Source: Gilliamella sp. wkB178 (GTDB lineage Bacteria > Pseudomonadota > Gammaproteobacteria > Enterobacterales > Orbaceae). From it: a stretch of 64,000 bases of DNA. Shown here in pieces: positions 35,313 to 44,377 of the stretch (position 1 is the first letter of the stretch; each line of letters begins with the position of its first letter). The notes under the pieces are model-generated. The model was not told where the DNA came from. It searched no databases and saw only the letters and a program-made list of their open reading frames with translations. A program made the translations under genes and the position numbers. The stretch spans positions 186,001 to 250,000 of the forward strand of contig NZ_LZGK01000016.1 of the NCBI RefSeq assembly GCF_001690705.1. Reading direction: 5' to 3'.

Positions 35313-36158
35313 CTACCTTTTTTCTGCAACCACAAAGTTAGTTAAACGTCCAATATTGGAAATTTCAACTTCTATAGTATCGCCATCTTGCATAAATACT
35401 GGTGGATTGCGTTTTTTACCCACACCACCAGGGGATCCCGTAAGAATTACATCACCAGGAGATAAATGTGTAAATGTACTAATATAAGCAATTAATTCTG
35501 GTACTGTATGAACAAGATTTTTAATTGAATCGTGTTGCATTTCTTTCCCATTTAAATACGTGGTTAGGGTTAAAATAGTTGGATCAGGAATTTCATCTGT
35601 AGTAGTTAAACAAGGACCAAAAGCACCCGTATTCGGCCAGTTTTTACCCGCAGTAAACCAAGTATATTGCCAGTCACGGATCGAACCATCCATATAACAA
35701 CTATATCCTGCAACATAGGATAAAGCATCTTTTTCATCAATACGGAAACCCGCTTTACCAATAATAATTGCTAATTCGCCTTCATAATCTAATTCATTAG
35801 TTATTGCAGGTTTTATAATATTGGTTTTGTGACCTGTTTGCGAATCAGGAAAACGAACAAATAATGTTGGAGCAGAGCTGGTTTCATTAAATTCGGCACG
35901 TTTTTCAGCATAATTCATTCCAACACATAGAATTTTACTTGGATTTGGAATAACTGGTAAAAACGTGATTTGTTGTTCATTGACATCACTAGGTTTATTT
36001 AAATAGGTCTTGGCAATAGATAACCCATCTTTATCTGCAAGAAGCGATTTTAAATCCACATATTTATTACCTAGCTTTAGACCTAAATCAATAATACCGT
36101 GATTAGTATATAGACCAAAACTAGCTTTTCCTGAGATAAGATAACTGACCAGCTTCAT
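35313..36158 (-). CDS. Fumarylacetoacetate hydrolase (FAH) family protein in the cit operon
   Basis: A 281-residue FAH-superfamily enzyme. The N-terminal part is short; the catalytic domain (about 70-280) has ILCVGMNYAEKRAEF, the metal-binding DYEGELAIIIG, YMDGSIRDWQ, the loop GKNWPNTGAFGPCL, and GDVILTGSPGGVG. Members cleave C-C bonds of diketo acids, hydrate alkenes, or decarboxylate oxaloacetate (FAHD1). It lies between citS and citC, five bases from citC, so it is co-expressed with citrate lyase. Oxaloacetate decarboxylation is a plausible job; the exact substrate cannot be read from sequence. Confidence 0.85.
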   Translation of the reverse strand: MKLVSYLISGKASFGLYTNHGIIDLGLKLGNKYVDLKSLLADKDGLSIAKTYLNKPSDVNEQQITFLPVIPNPSKILCVGMNYAEKRAEFNETSSAPTLFVRFPDSQTGHKTNIIKPAITNELDYEGELAIIIGKAGFRIDEKDALSYVAGYSCYMDGSIRDWQYTWFTAGKNWPNTGAFGPCLTTTDEIPDPTILTLTTYLNGKEMQHDSIKNLVHTVPELIAYISTFTHLSPGDVILTGSPGGVGKKRNPPVFMQDGDTIEVEISNIGRLTNFVVAEKR

Positions 36159-36209
36159 AAAAACTCCTTAAAAGCTTGTTATTTGAATTGCAATTGTAAA
36201 AATAAAATT

Positions 36210-36238
36210 GGCAATCTTAGTGAAGAACTAAGATCGCC
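36210..36238 (-). terminator. Hairpin between citS and the FAH gene
   Basis: On the minus strand GGCGATCTTAGT and ACTAAGATTGCC can form a 12-position stem with one mismatch and a 5-base loop, 16 bases after the citS stop. It is followed by AATTTTATTTTTAC. It probably terminates part of the citS transcripts and lets the rest continue into the lyase genes. Confidence 0.65.
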
Positions 36239-36253
36239 TTAAAAAATAACTAA

Positions 36254-37642
36254 TTAAACTAAGAAATTTCCGAGGATCAATAAAGAAACCGATACATTAA
36301 TTGCACCACCAATACGGGTTGCAATTTGTGCAAAAGGCATAAGTTCCATACGTTCTGCAGCAGTTAAAATTGCCACATCACCAGTTCCACCTTGACCACT
36401 TTGACAGCATGAAATTACTGCAGCATCAATAGGATACATACCTAGTTTTTTAGCAACAAAGAATCCTGTAGTAACTAAACTCACTACAGTACAAACAATT
36501 ACTATTAGATTTACAATAGTAAATGCCGCAACAATTTTTTCCCAAGGAGTGATTGCTACACCTACTGCGAATAATATTGGGTAAGTTACTGAAGTTTGGA
36601 AAAATTTATATACGACTTGTGAGCCACTTAATACTTTAGGTGATACACCTGAGGCTAACTTAACTATTACCGCAGCAAATAACATCCCTACTGGAGCAGG
36701 AATACCTGTTAATTTGTGACCAATCATACCAACCATATAAAGTAAAGCAGCTAAAAGTACGCCAGAAGCGAATGTAGTCACATCCATAATAGATTCAGTT
36801 TTAGTAGCTTTATTATTATTGTTTTCATCTTCTTCGGACGCAGGCAGTAATCTACCATTACCAGTTAGATGAGGATAGGCCTTACCTAAACGATTAAGTA
36901 CACCACCACAGATAATACCGGTTAACCCACCTAACATTACTATCGGAAGTACACGACCTAAGGCGTCACCTTGTTCCATACCAAGAATGGAAGCATAACC
37001 TATAGATAGCGGAATAGCACCTTCACCGACACCTCCAGCCATAATTGGTAATACGAGGAAGAAGAAAGTCTCGAATGGTGATAAACCTAAAATATAACCC
37101 ATGCCTACACCGACTAACATTCCAACGATTTCACCACAAGCCATTGGTACAAATATTTTTAAGAATCCTTGAATAAGGGTTTTCTTATCCATATTCATAA
37201 TACTACCAACGATAATACAACAAATATATAAATAAAGAATGTGAGTATCTTTATAGAATTTTGTTGTAGCTTGTACGATTGGGCTAGGTAAAATACCATA
37301 ATATACTAATGCAGACGGAATAAAGGTTGCACAGATTGCCGCCGCACCCATTTTACCAACGATTGGTAACCTTTTACCAATTTCGCCACATAGGAAACCA
37401 AAGAAAGCACAAGTAACTACCATTACCACGATTTCACTTGGTAATTTACCAGTTACTAACACTTCAGCAAAGATCATGATACCAGCAATTATAAATAGTG
37501 GTAAAGGTATTACACCTATTTTATAATCATCCATAAGTTTCCACCAACCATATGGCCAAAACTTGTTATTTTGATTAATACTATTGGTAGTATTTTTATC
37601 TTTGTCACCCTGTGTTTTGTTTGTTGAACTTAAATCCACCAT
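36254..37642 (-). CDS. citS: 2-hydroxycarboxylate transporter family citrate carrier
   Basis: Secondary carrier of the 2HCT family (CitS, CitP, MleP, CimH), with about eleven membrane helices. Two re-entrant loop motifs are seen: PIMAGGVGEGAIPLS near residue 200 and CCQSGQGGTGDVAIL near 405, followed by ATRIGGA with the substrate-binding arginine. The ATG at 37642 gives 462 residues; the longer frame from 37729 adds a polar stretch with no counterpart. GGAG lies 11 bases before 37642. Context argues for citrate, but malate or another 2-hydroxycarboxylate is possible. Confidence 0.88.
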   Translation of the reverse strand: MVDLSSTNKTQGDKDKNTTNSINQNNKFWPYGWWKLMDDYKIGVIPLPLFIIAGIMIFAEVLVTGKLPSEIVVMVVTCAFFGFLCGEIGKRLPIVGKMGAAAICATFIPSALVYYGILPSPIVQATTKFYKDTHILYLYICCIIVGSIMNMDKKTLIQGFLKIFVPMACGEIVGMLVGVGMGYILGLSPFETFFFLVLPIMAGGVGEGAIPLSIGYASILGMEQGDALGRVLPIVMLGGLTGIICGGVLNRLGKAYPHLTGNGRLLPASEEDENNNNKATKTESIMDVTTFASGVLLAALLYMVGMIGHKLTGIPAPVGMLFAAVIVKLASGVSPKVLSGSQVVYKFFQTSVTYPILFAVGVAITPWEKIVAAFTIVNLIVIVCTVVSLVTTGFFVAKKLGMYPIDAAVISCCQSGQGGTGDVAILTAAERMELMPFAQIATRIGGAINVSVSLLILGNFLV

Positions 37643-37711
37643 GTGTTTTATATCTCCAAAATTATTAAATTGTTTTGAATGGCGCTTATGGTGACAAAAT
37701 ATTAATACAAA

Positions 37712-37733
37712 AATTGTGATATGAATCATAGTT
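37712..37733. promoter_or_regulatory. CRP-like site between citS and citA
   Basis: TGTGA-TATGAA-TCATA matches the CRP consensus at nine of ten core positions. It lies between the divergent citS and citA genes, about 80 bases from the citS start and 100 from citA, and could link citrate use to cAMP. Confidence 0.6.
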
Positions 37734-37824
37734 TCACTGAGGTTTTTATGGTTTTAAAGGATATATGTTTTTTAATGGCGTGATAAACTCTAACGCATAT
37801 TCTATATAGAAAAACAAGGGTAAA

Positions 37825-39414
37825 ATGAAAAAAAAAATTCAATTATCATTTACGACAAAATTATTTTTATCGCTGTTAATATTTTCATTAATCTGCATCG
37901 CTTTTTTACAAAGTTATATATGGAATGCAACCGAAACAGCTTTATATAGAAGTCTAGGTGAAAAAGCTCAAATTCAAGCAAAAGAAGTGGCTGTGATACC
38001 TAGTTTAATAAAATATGTTGAAGAAAGAGATACTAATAAAATAGCAGAGTTAGTATCTGGAATTTTTAAACAAAGTGATGCAAGTTACATAGTGATTGGT
38101 GACGCTAGTGCGTACCGTTTATATCATACCGCCAATAGCCCTTTATACTCCCCTATGATTGGAGGTGATAATCAGGAAGTACTTAGCGGAAATAGTAGTA
38201 TTACTATCAGTAAAGGTTCACTTGGTTTAGCTTTACGAGGTAAAGCACCTATTTTAGATCAGGGCAGGGTGATAGGAATTGTTTCTGTAGGATATATGAT
38301 TGACGATATTTATGAGTTACATAAACAACAATTTATTCCTTTTATTTCATTTTGTTCTTTATTATTTGCTGGATTATTTATTTTTTCGTTGCTTTTTGCG
38401 AAAGCTATTAAAAAACAGATGTTTAATTTGGAACCTAAAGAAATTGCGTTATTGGTTAAAAGTCAAAAATCTATCATGGAGTCAATTTTTGAAGGTATTA
38501 TTGCGATCGATCTTGATTATAAAATTATCAATATAAATCAATCAGCTAGAAGAATGTTAGATATTAAAATTAGTGACCATAAATTATTACACCATGATTT
38601 ATGTGATTTTATTAAATCAACGGATTTTCTCTATGGATGTGATAACCAAACGGAGGATATACACGACCATATTTGTTATTTTAATAACATCATTGTTATT
38701 GCTAATCGCATAAGAATTATTATTGATGAACAAATTCAAGGTTGGGTAATTACATTTCGCAATTATGATGATATTAATTTATTAAGCATGCAATTAACTC
38801 AAGTCACGCAATATGTTGATAATTTGCGAGCATTAAGGCATGAACATCTAAACTGGATGGCAACATTATCAGGTTTAATTTATATGAAACGCTATGATGA
38901 TGCACAAGCTTTTATTACATTACATTCCGCCGATAATCAACAAAATCTAGATTTCATTACCGAACATTTTAAAGTGGCAGCAGTTTGCGGGTTACTAATC
39001 GGGAAATATTCGAAAGCACATGAAATTGGTTTGCAGCTTATATTTGACCCTGCCTGTCAATTAAACAGTATACCAGCAGCAATTACTGAGACTGAATTTA
39101 TGTCAATTTTAGGTAATTTGTTGGATAATGCTTTTAATGCTTGTTTAAAAAATACTCTTGGTAACAAAACAATCTATTTATATCTCAATGATGCTACTGA
39201 TGAAATTGTATTAGAGGTAAGTGATCAAGGATGTGGGGTAGATGAGAGTATTCGGGATTCGATATTTGAACCAGGCGTAACATCACAAGAAACAAAAGAA
39301 CACGGTATAGGTTTACATTTGGTATCAACCTATGTAACAAAGGCGAACGGTTATATTACATTTGAAGATAATGAACCTTACGGCACAATCTTTTCTGTTT
39401 TTATACCCAAATAA
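37825..39414 (+). CDS. citA: Citrate-sensing histidine kinase CitA (DpiB/DcuS family)
   Basis: Inner-membrane sensor kinase that detects external citrate. Two membrane helices (about 12-30 and 168-192) enclose a periplasmic PAS domain with YIVIGDASAYRLYH and KGSLGLALRGKAPIL, which carry the citrate-ligand positions of Klebsiella CitA. A cytosolic PAS domain (about 215-320) follows, then the kinase: the H-box in LRALRHEHLNWMATLSGLI, the N-box LGNLLDNAFNAC, and DQGCGVDESI and GIGLHLV. It is followed by citB 15 bases downstream and diverges from citS. Confidence 0.94.
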   Translation: MKKKIQLSFTTKLFLSLLIFSLICIAFLQSYIWNATETALYRSLGEKAQIQAKEVAVIPSLIKYVEERDTNKIAELVSGIFKQSDASYIVIGDASAYRLYHTANSPLYSPMIGGDNQEVLSGNSSITISKGSLGLALRGKAPILDQGRVIGIVSVGYMIDDIYELHKQQFIPFISFCSLLFAGLFIFSLLFAKAIKKQMFNLEPKEIALLVKSQKSIMESIFEGIIAIDLDYKIININQSARRMLDIKISDHKLLHHDLCDFIKSTDFLYGCDNQTEDIHDHICYFNNIIVIANRIRIIIDEQIQGWVITFRNYDDINLLSMQLTQVTQYVDNLRALRHEHLNWMATLSGLIYMKRYDDAQAFITLHSADNQQNLDFITEHFKVAAVCGLLIGKYSKAHEIGLQLIFDPACQLNSIPAAITETEFMSILGNLLDNAFNACLKNTLGNKTIYLYLNDATDEIVLEVSDQGCGVDESIRDSIFEPGVTSQETKEHGIGLHLVSTYVTKANGYITFEDNEPYGTIFSVFIPK

Positions 39415-39429
39415 TAAAGAGGTAAAAGT

Positions 39430-40122
39430 ATGAAAGAAGATAGCATTAAAGTGCTTATTGTTGAAGATGAGCCTATATTAGCTGAACTAAACGCCGAATT
39501 TATTCAAAGAGATACGAAAGTTGAAGTTATTGGTATCGCCTCAAATTTGGCTGAAGCCAAAATAATGGTAGAAAAACTTAAACCAAAATTAATTCTACTT
39601 GATAACTATCTACCCGATGGTAGAGGAATTGAGCTTTTTGAATATATTATTAATAATAACCTTGCTTGTTATGTAATTTTTATCACTGCAGCTAGCGATA
39701 TGGATACTTGTAGTAAAGCCATTCGTTTCGGGGCTTTTGATTATTTGATTAAACCGGTATCTTTTCAACGATTAAAACATTCGCTAGAACGCTTTGAACT
39801 TTTTTTATATCGTCAAAGCTTACAAAAACATGTGAACCAACGGCGGATAGACGAACTTTTCAATTTACAGACTAAGGACTTTGTTGATGTTAATCGTCCG
39901 TCAAAAGGTATTGAAGAAATTACTTTACAAAAAGTTAAAGATCTTTTTATGCAAACAGATAAACCACAAACCGTTGATGAAATTGTTGAAAAAGCGCAGA
40001 TCAGTAAAACAACAGCGAGACGCTATTTAGAATATTGTGTACAAACTAAATTATTGACAGTAGAACTTAATCACGGAAAAATCGGTCGTCCCGAAAGACT
40101 TTATAAACGACTAGGTAAATAA
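39430..40122 (+). CDS. citB: Response regulator CitB (DpiA/DcuR family)
   Basis: Transcriptional activator of citrate genes, phosphorylated by CitA. The 230 residues have a receiver domain (VLIVEDEPILAEL; phosphoacceptor Asp58 in LILLDNYLPDGRG; conserved Lys in DYLIKPVSF) and a C-terminal helix-turn-helix (TVDEIVEKAQISKTTARRYL, about 180-199). Its likely targets are the citS and citA promoters next to it. Confidence 0.95.
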   Translation: MKEDSIKVLIVEDEPILAELNAEFIQRDTKVEVIGIASNLAEAKIMVEKLKPKLILLDNYLPDGRGIELFEYIINNNLACYVIFITAASDMDTCSKAIRFGAFDYLIKPVSFQRLKHSLERFELFLYRQSLQKHVNQRRIDELFNLQTKDFVDVNRPSKGIEEITLQKVKDLFMQTDKPQTVDEIVEKAQISKTTARRYLEYCVQTKLLTVELNHGKIGRPERLYKRLGK

Positions 40123-40184
40123 TTGTATTAAATATGGAAAACAAGCTAATTATTAAATCATTATAATTAATTTATAAGATTATA

Positions 40185-40652
40185 TTATTTTAAAGGTAAA
40201 TAAACATCAGTTATCATTTGTTTAGGAGAAATATTAATACCAACATTTACATAATGAAAGATTGGCGGAAAATTACCGATTTTTTCCCCACTATATGGCA
40301 ACCATTCTTCTAGTAAATAAATAATGGCTTTGTTGTTATTTCGAGAACCAATATCTCGGCATTTTGCACAACGAAGTAGTGGAATTTTCTTATTGATAAT
40401 ACCATAAGAATTCTTTGCTATTGGTTGATCAATAGAAATAGCAAAATCGATATGATGGTGTTCAATAGGTGTAATAAATGGATTAGTATAATGAATGCCA
40501 TAGCTTCGATATTTTTCATTATCTAAAAGATTATTTTCTTGTCGCCATTTAACTAATTTATCAACTGTTTTATATTCCAGTAATGGTGAACCAAAGTGTT
40601 CTAGTACAGCTATATGTGTTTCTGGGAATTTTACAATTTCTACATTCATCAT
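40185..40652 (-). CDS. GyrI-like small-molecule-binding protein
   Basis: A 155-residue stand-alone GyrI-like (SOUL/AraC effector-binding) domain, without a DNA-binding part. Features: WRQENNLLDNEKYRSYGIHYTNP near residue 33, then a central DFAISIDQPI strand and the C-terminal YVNVGINISPKQMITDVYLPL. Relatives include E. coli SbmC/GyrI, which binds gyrase inhibitors, but many bind unknown ligands. A CAKC pair near residue 95 is unusual. It lies between the citA-citB pair and bglA, convergent with citB and co-oriented with bglA; no link to either is proven. Confidence 0.75.
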   Translation of the reverse strand: MMNVEIVKFPETHIAVLEHFGSPLLEYKTVDKLVKWRQENNLLDNEKYRSYGIHYTNPFITPIEHHHIDFAISIDQPIAKNSYGIINKKIPLLRCAKCRDIGSRNNNKAIIYLLEEWLPYSGEKIGNFPPIFHYVNVGINISPKQMITDVYLPLK

Positions 40653-40729
40653 AAGTCTGACAAAATCTCATTGATTAAATAGATAAATTTTATCTTATGA
40701 GGCTAATGGTAAGTAAAGCCCCATAATTG

Positions 40730-40767
40730 AAAGCATCATTAAATGCCATTATTTTTAATGATGTTTT
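40730..40767 (-). terminator. Terminator overlapping the 3' end of bglA
   Basis: CATCATTAAA (40734-40743) and TTTAATGATG (40754-40763) form a 10-bp stem that can be extended by a G-U and three A-T pairs. It overlaps the last codons of bglA, and the minus-strand stem ends with a short CTTTC. It probably ends the bglF-bglA transcript. Confidence 0.6.
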
Positions 40768-42136
40768 GGTACCAAAAAAAACTATCCTTTTTGATTCGTT
40801 TTAAACTTTTTAAGTTATGGTCATCGCGATCAATATAAACAAAACCATAACGTTTCTTAAATCCTTGATGAGAACTTAATAAATCAATAACAGACCATGG
40901 GCAATAGCCAAATAGTTCAACTCCATCTTCAATGGCATCATGGCAAGCTTCGATATGTGCTTTAATGTACTCAATACGATAGTCATCATGAACTTGGTTA
41001 TCAGCAGTTAATTCGTCCGGTGTCCCTAGTCCATTTTCAGTAATAATGAGAGGTAAACGATATTGTCGATAATATTCGTTGAGCACTAAACGTAATCCCA
41101 TAGGATCAATTTGAGCTCCATAAGTTGAGGCGACTAGATGTGGATTCTTCTCTATTTTGAAGTAACCATAAAGGTCAAAATCAATATCTTTTTCTTTGGA
41201 GCCAAACGGATGCTCATTATCTTCAGGTAAGTAGCTTGCCACTAATGTACGATAGTAGTTTACTGCAATGAAGTCTGGTTTAGCTTGTTTTAAGATTTTT
41301 GCATCTTCTACTTGAGTGATAGGGTAAATGCCACAACGTTGTAAGTAGTTTTTATAATAGCCCGGATAATCACCATAACAATACATTTCAAGGGCATAAT
41401 TTGTTTTGAAATTATCATTCATTTTTGCGGCCCAAACGTCCATCGGTTTATTACTGGCAGGGTAGGTCATGGTTGATGAAACAGCGGGACCAACTTTACT
41501 GTTTGGGATTAACTCATGGCAATCTTTAGTTGCTAATGCATGAGCGACAAACATATGATAATCCATTTGTGCTCTAACTTTTTCAGCATCTTCTGGTGCA
41601 ACATGGTACATGTTCATTCTTTCATTAACGCGAATCATAAGATTTTGTTCATTATTGATTTGCCAGTGTTTAACTCTATCGCCAAAAGCTTTATAGCAAA
41701 TTTGAGCATAACGCCTGAATGCATCGACTGCTCGTCGATCTTGCCAACCATTATATTTTTCTGCTAATGCAAAGGGTAAATCAAAATGATAAAGGGTAAT
41801 AAAAGGGATTATGTCTTGTTTAATAAGCTCATTAATTACACGATTATAAAAATTTATTCCTGCTTGATTTATTTCACCATCCCCATCAGGAATAATGCGA
41901 GCCCACGAAATCGAAAATCGATATGTTTTTAGTCCAAGTTCTTTAAATAATGCTATATCACTTTCAACATGATGATAAAAATCACTAGTCACTTTGCTAT
42001 CAGCTTGTATTGCCGAACGTTGAAATGAGTTATAATCGGCAACAGTCATACCTTTACCATCAGCATCCCATCCGCCTTCTATCTGAAATGCTGAAGAAGA
42101 TGCCCCCCACCAAAAATCTTTGGAAAACTTTTTCAT
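40739..42136 (-). CDS. bglA: 6-phospho-beta-glucosidase (GH1)
   Basis: Hydrolyses phosphorylated beta-glucosides (cellobiose, arbutin or salicin phosphates) delivered by the PTS. The 465-residue protein has the GH1 start (FWWGASSSAFQIEGGWDADGKG), the acid/base glutamate in NNEQN, and the nucleophile in LIITENGLG. The C-terminal YGFVYIDRDD...LKRIKKDSFFWY pattern is typical. It is co-transcribed with bglF 10 bases upstream. Confidence 0.94.
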   Translation of the reverse strand: MKKFSKDFWWGASSSAFQIEGGWDADGKGMTVADYNSFQRSAIQADSKVTSDFYHHVESDIALFKELGLKTYRFSISWARIIPDGDGEINQAGINFYNRVINELIKQDIIPFITLYHFDLPFALAEKYNGWQDRRAVDAFRRYAQICYKAFGDRVKHWQINNEQNLMIRVNERMNMYHVAPEDAEKVRAQMDYHMFVAHALATKDCHELIPNSKVGPAVSSTMTYPASNKPMDVWAAKMNDNFKTNYALEMYCYGDYPGYYKNYLQRCGIYPITQVEDAKILKQAKPDFIAVNYYRTLVASYLPEDNEHPFGSKEKDIDFDLYGYFKIEKNPHLVASTYGAQIDPMGLRLVLNEYYRQYRLPLIITENGLGTPDELTADNQVHDDYRIEYIKAHIEACHDAIEDGVELFGYCPWSVIDLLSSHQGFKKRYGFVYIDRDDHNLKSLKRIKKDSFFWYQNIIKNNGI

Positions 42137-42146
42137 ATATAAATTC

Positions 42147-44012
42147 CTAAACTTGAATAACTAATAGTTTGTTATCATAATCAACTTTAACTTGGTTACT
42201 ACTTTCAATATTTTTATATAACTGAGAATTAACGACTATAATTGATGTGGTTAAATCAAGTTCTTGTTGTTCTATTTTGTCAATATCAAATGAAACAATT
42301 TTAGTTCCTTTTTGGATATGTTGGCCTACTTGTACATAAGATTGAAAATATTTTCCTTGCAGCTTAACTGTATCAATACCAATATGAATTAAAAGTTCTA
42401 AGCCATTATCCAATTTTAAACCAATAGCATGTAAAGTAGGGTAGAGTACAGTCACTGTACAGTCTTGCGGAGCTATGACTTCGCCCTTTTCAGGATAAAT
42501 AGCTACACCTTTACCCATAGCACCAGAGGCAAACACTTCATCTTTAACTTGATTCAAAGGGAGCACTTTCCCTTTGATTGGTGAGAAAATAACACTATCA
42601 GTAGTTAATAAGCTATTATTATTTACTTTGGTAGTGTTTGTTTGTTTTTCATCATTTGGAATATCATTAAAACCGACAATAATTGTCATTATACATGAAC
42701 CAAAAAAGGCGAAAGCGATACCAATCAAATAACATAAAAAGGCTTTTGTCCCCGCTTCAGCATAAACAGGTATTGTTAAAACACCTTGATTGGCAAAAGC
42801 GTTACCATATGAACCACCCCAACCCATTAATCCACCAGCGATAGCACCACAAATTACTGCACATATCATTGGTTTTTTTAATCTTAAATTAGCACCATAA
42901 ATTGCAGGTTCAGTAATGCCAAAAAGAGCAGTGATAGTGGCTGAGGCGGCAACAGTTTTAAGATTTTTATTTTTGGTTTTAAAAAATACTCCTAATGCTG
43001 CACCTGCTTGTGAAAAATTAGCTGCACCAGCAAAAGCTAGTAAATTTTGTCGACCAGTTTGCGCTACATCATTGATTCCAATTGGCACAATAGCGCGATG
43101 AGCACCAAATATAACTAATATACACCATACTCCACCAATAAACGCACCTAATAGAATTGGGCTAATGTTCATGATGTAGTAATAAACCCAGTTTATAAAT
43201 TCGCCAATATAAATTCCAATTGGTCCAAATACCAACAATGTTGCAGGTATCATAATCAATAAAGAGAAGGTTGGTACCATGATGATTTTTAATACATCAG
43301 GGATAACTTTATCTAAAAATCTTTGCACATAACTTAATATTAATACAGCTATAATGATTGGTATGACACTAGATGTATAACTCGCCTTAGTTAATTCTAT
43401 GGCAAAAAAGGTGACTTCATTTTTACTGGTCATTAAATTAACTATTGAAGGGTAACATAACGTTGCACCAATTATCATTGAAATAAACTCATGTGCTTTA
43501 AAAACTTTTGCGGCGGTATAACCTAAAATTATTGGCATAAAATAGAATACGGCATCGGATGCTGCATGTAGAATTGTATAGGTATTAAAAGTTTTAATAT
43601 CGATCTGATAATAGTAATTACCAATCATAACCGCAATAGCTAAAATTCCTTTTAACATCCCTGAAGCGGCTATTGCAGGTATAATCGGAGTGAAAATAGC
43701 TGCAAAAGCATTAAGAATTTTCACACCAATAGAAACTTTAGGAGCTGATTGTTCACTGGGAGCTAATTCTCCAATAAGTGGTATAATGGCATCATAAATT
43801 TTAGTTACTTGATTGCCAAGAACTACTTGATATTGACCACTGCTTTCAACGACAGAAATCACTCCTTCAGTCTGTAATAACTTTTCACGATTAGCCTTAT
43901 TTATGTCATTCAATTGAAATCTTAATCGAGTAAAGCAATGCGTTAAACTGACTACATTTTCTTTACCACCAACTAATAGTAAAATTTGTTGAGCAATGTT
44001 TGGATAATCCAT
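42147..44012 (-). CDS. bglF: Beta-glucoside PTS transporter, EIIBCA
   Basis: Imports and phosphorylates beta-glucosides. The 621-residue protein has the order EIIB (Cys26 in LTHCFTRLRFQL), membrane EIIC (about 105-460, with ITEPAIYGANLRLKKP), and EIIA (about 485-621, His543 in LLIHIGIDTVKL). Length and domain order equal E. coli BglF. No BglG-type antiterminator gene and no obvious RAT/terminator element are seen, so control differs from the E. coli bgl operon. Confidence 0.95.
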   Translation of the reverse strand: MDYPNIAQQILLLVGGKENVVSLTHCFTRLRFQLNDINKANREKLLQTEGVISVVESSGQYQVVLGNQVTKIYDAIIPLIGELAPSEQSAPKVSIGVKILNAFAAIFTPIIPAIAASGMLKGILAIAVMIGNYYYQIDIKTFNTYTILHAASDAVFYFMPIILGYTAAKVFKAHEFISMIIGATLCYPSIVNLMTSKNEVTFFAIELTKASYTSSVIPIIIAVLILSYVQRFLDKVIPDVLKIIMVPTFSLLIMIPATLLVFGPIGIYIGEFINWVYYYIMNISPILLGAFIGGVWCILVIFGAHRAIVPIGINDVAQTGRQNLLAFAGAANFSQAGAALGVFFKTKNKNLKTVAASATITALFGITEPAIYGANLRLKKPMICAVICGAIAGGLMGWGGSYGNAFANQGVLTIPVYAEAGTKAFLCYLIGIAFAFFGSCIMTIIVGFNDIPNDEKQTNTTKVNNNSLLTTDSVIFSPIKGKVLPLNQVKDEVFASGAMGKGVAIYPEKGEVIAPQDCTVTVLYPTLHAIGLKLDNGLELLIHIGIDTVKLQGKYFQSYVQVGQHIQKGTKIVSFDIDKIEQQELDLTTSIIVVNSQLYKNIESSNQVKVDYDNKLLVIQV

Positions 44013-44377
44013 TATTATCTCCTATTACTTATAAGGTGATTTATTTTTTTAAAGTTCAAACATATACAACTATATTGTTAATTTAACAATAATCATCATC
44101 ATGCCTATTTAATCTATTTTTCCAGTGACATTAATTCGTTATTATTTTGTCAAGTGATTTCAAGCTAACATAGTTTAAAAAAGTAGACAAGTTTGGTTTA
44201 ATTTTTTGTTAAATAATTTAATTAGGTATTTTGTTACTGAAACGTACATAAAAGTCAGATGATAAATTAATAATTGTGGTAGGAAAATATACTTTATTTT
44301 TATTTAGTTAATTTAGATAGTTAAGAATTAGAGATACATTCTGAATTAATTCGAGTATTAAATTGGGATATTAATGA
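44013..44377. other. bglF upstream region
   Basis: This 365-base gap between citG and bglF holds the bglF promoter region. It includes the perfect 17-base palindrome ATTGTTAATTTAACAAT (44075-44091), about 63 bases before the bglF start, a candidate operator. A TTGACA on the minus strand lies near 44136-44141 but without a good -10 box at the right distance. The rest is plain AT-rich DNA with no gene. Confidence 0.5.

Noticed and set aside
44013-44377. BglG-type RAT antiterminator/terminator before bglF
   Set aside because: No GC-rich stem with T-run and no overlapping RAT-like repeat could be found on the minus strand.
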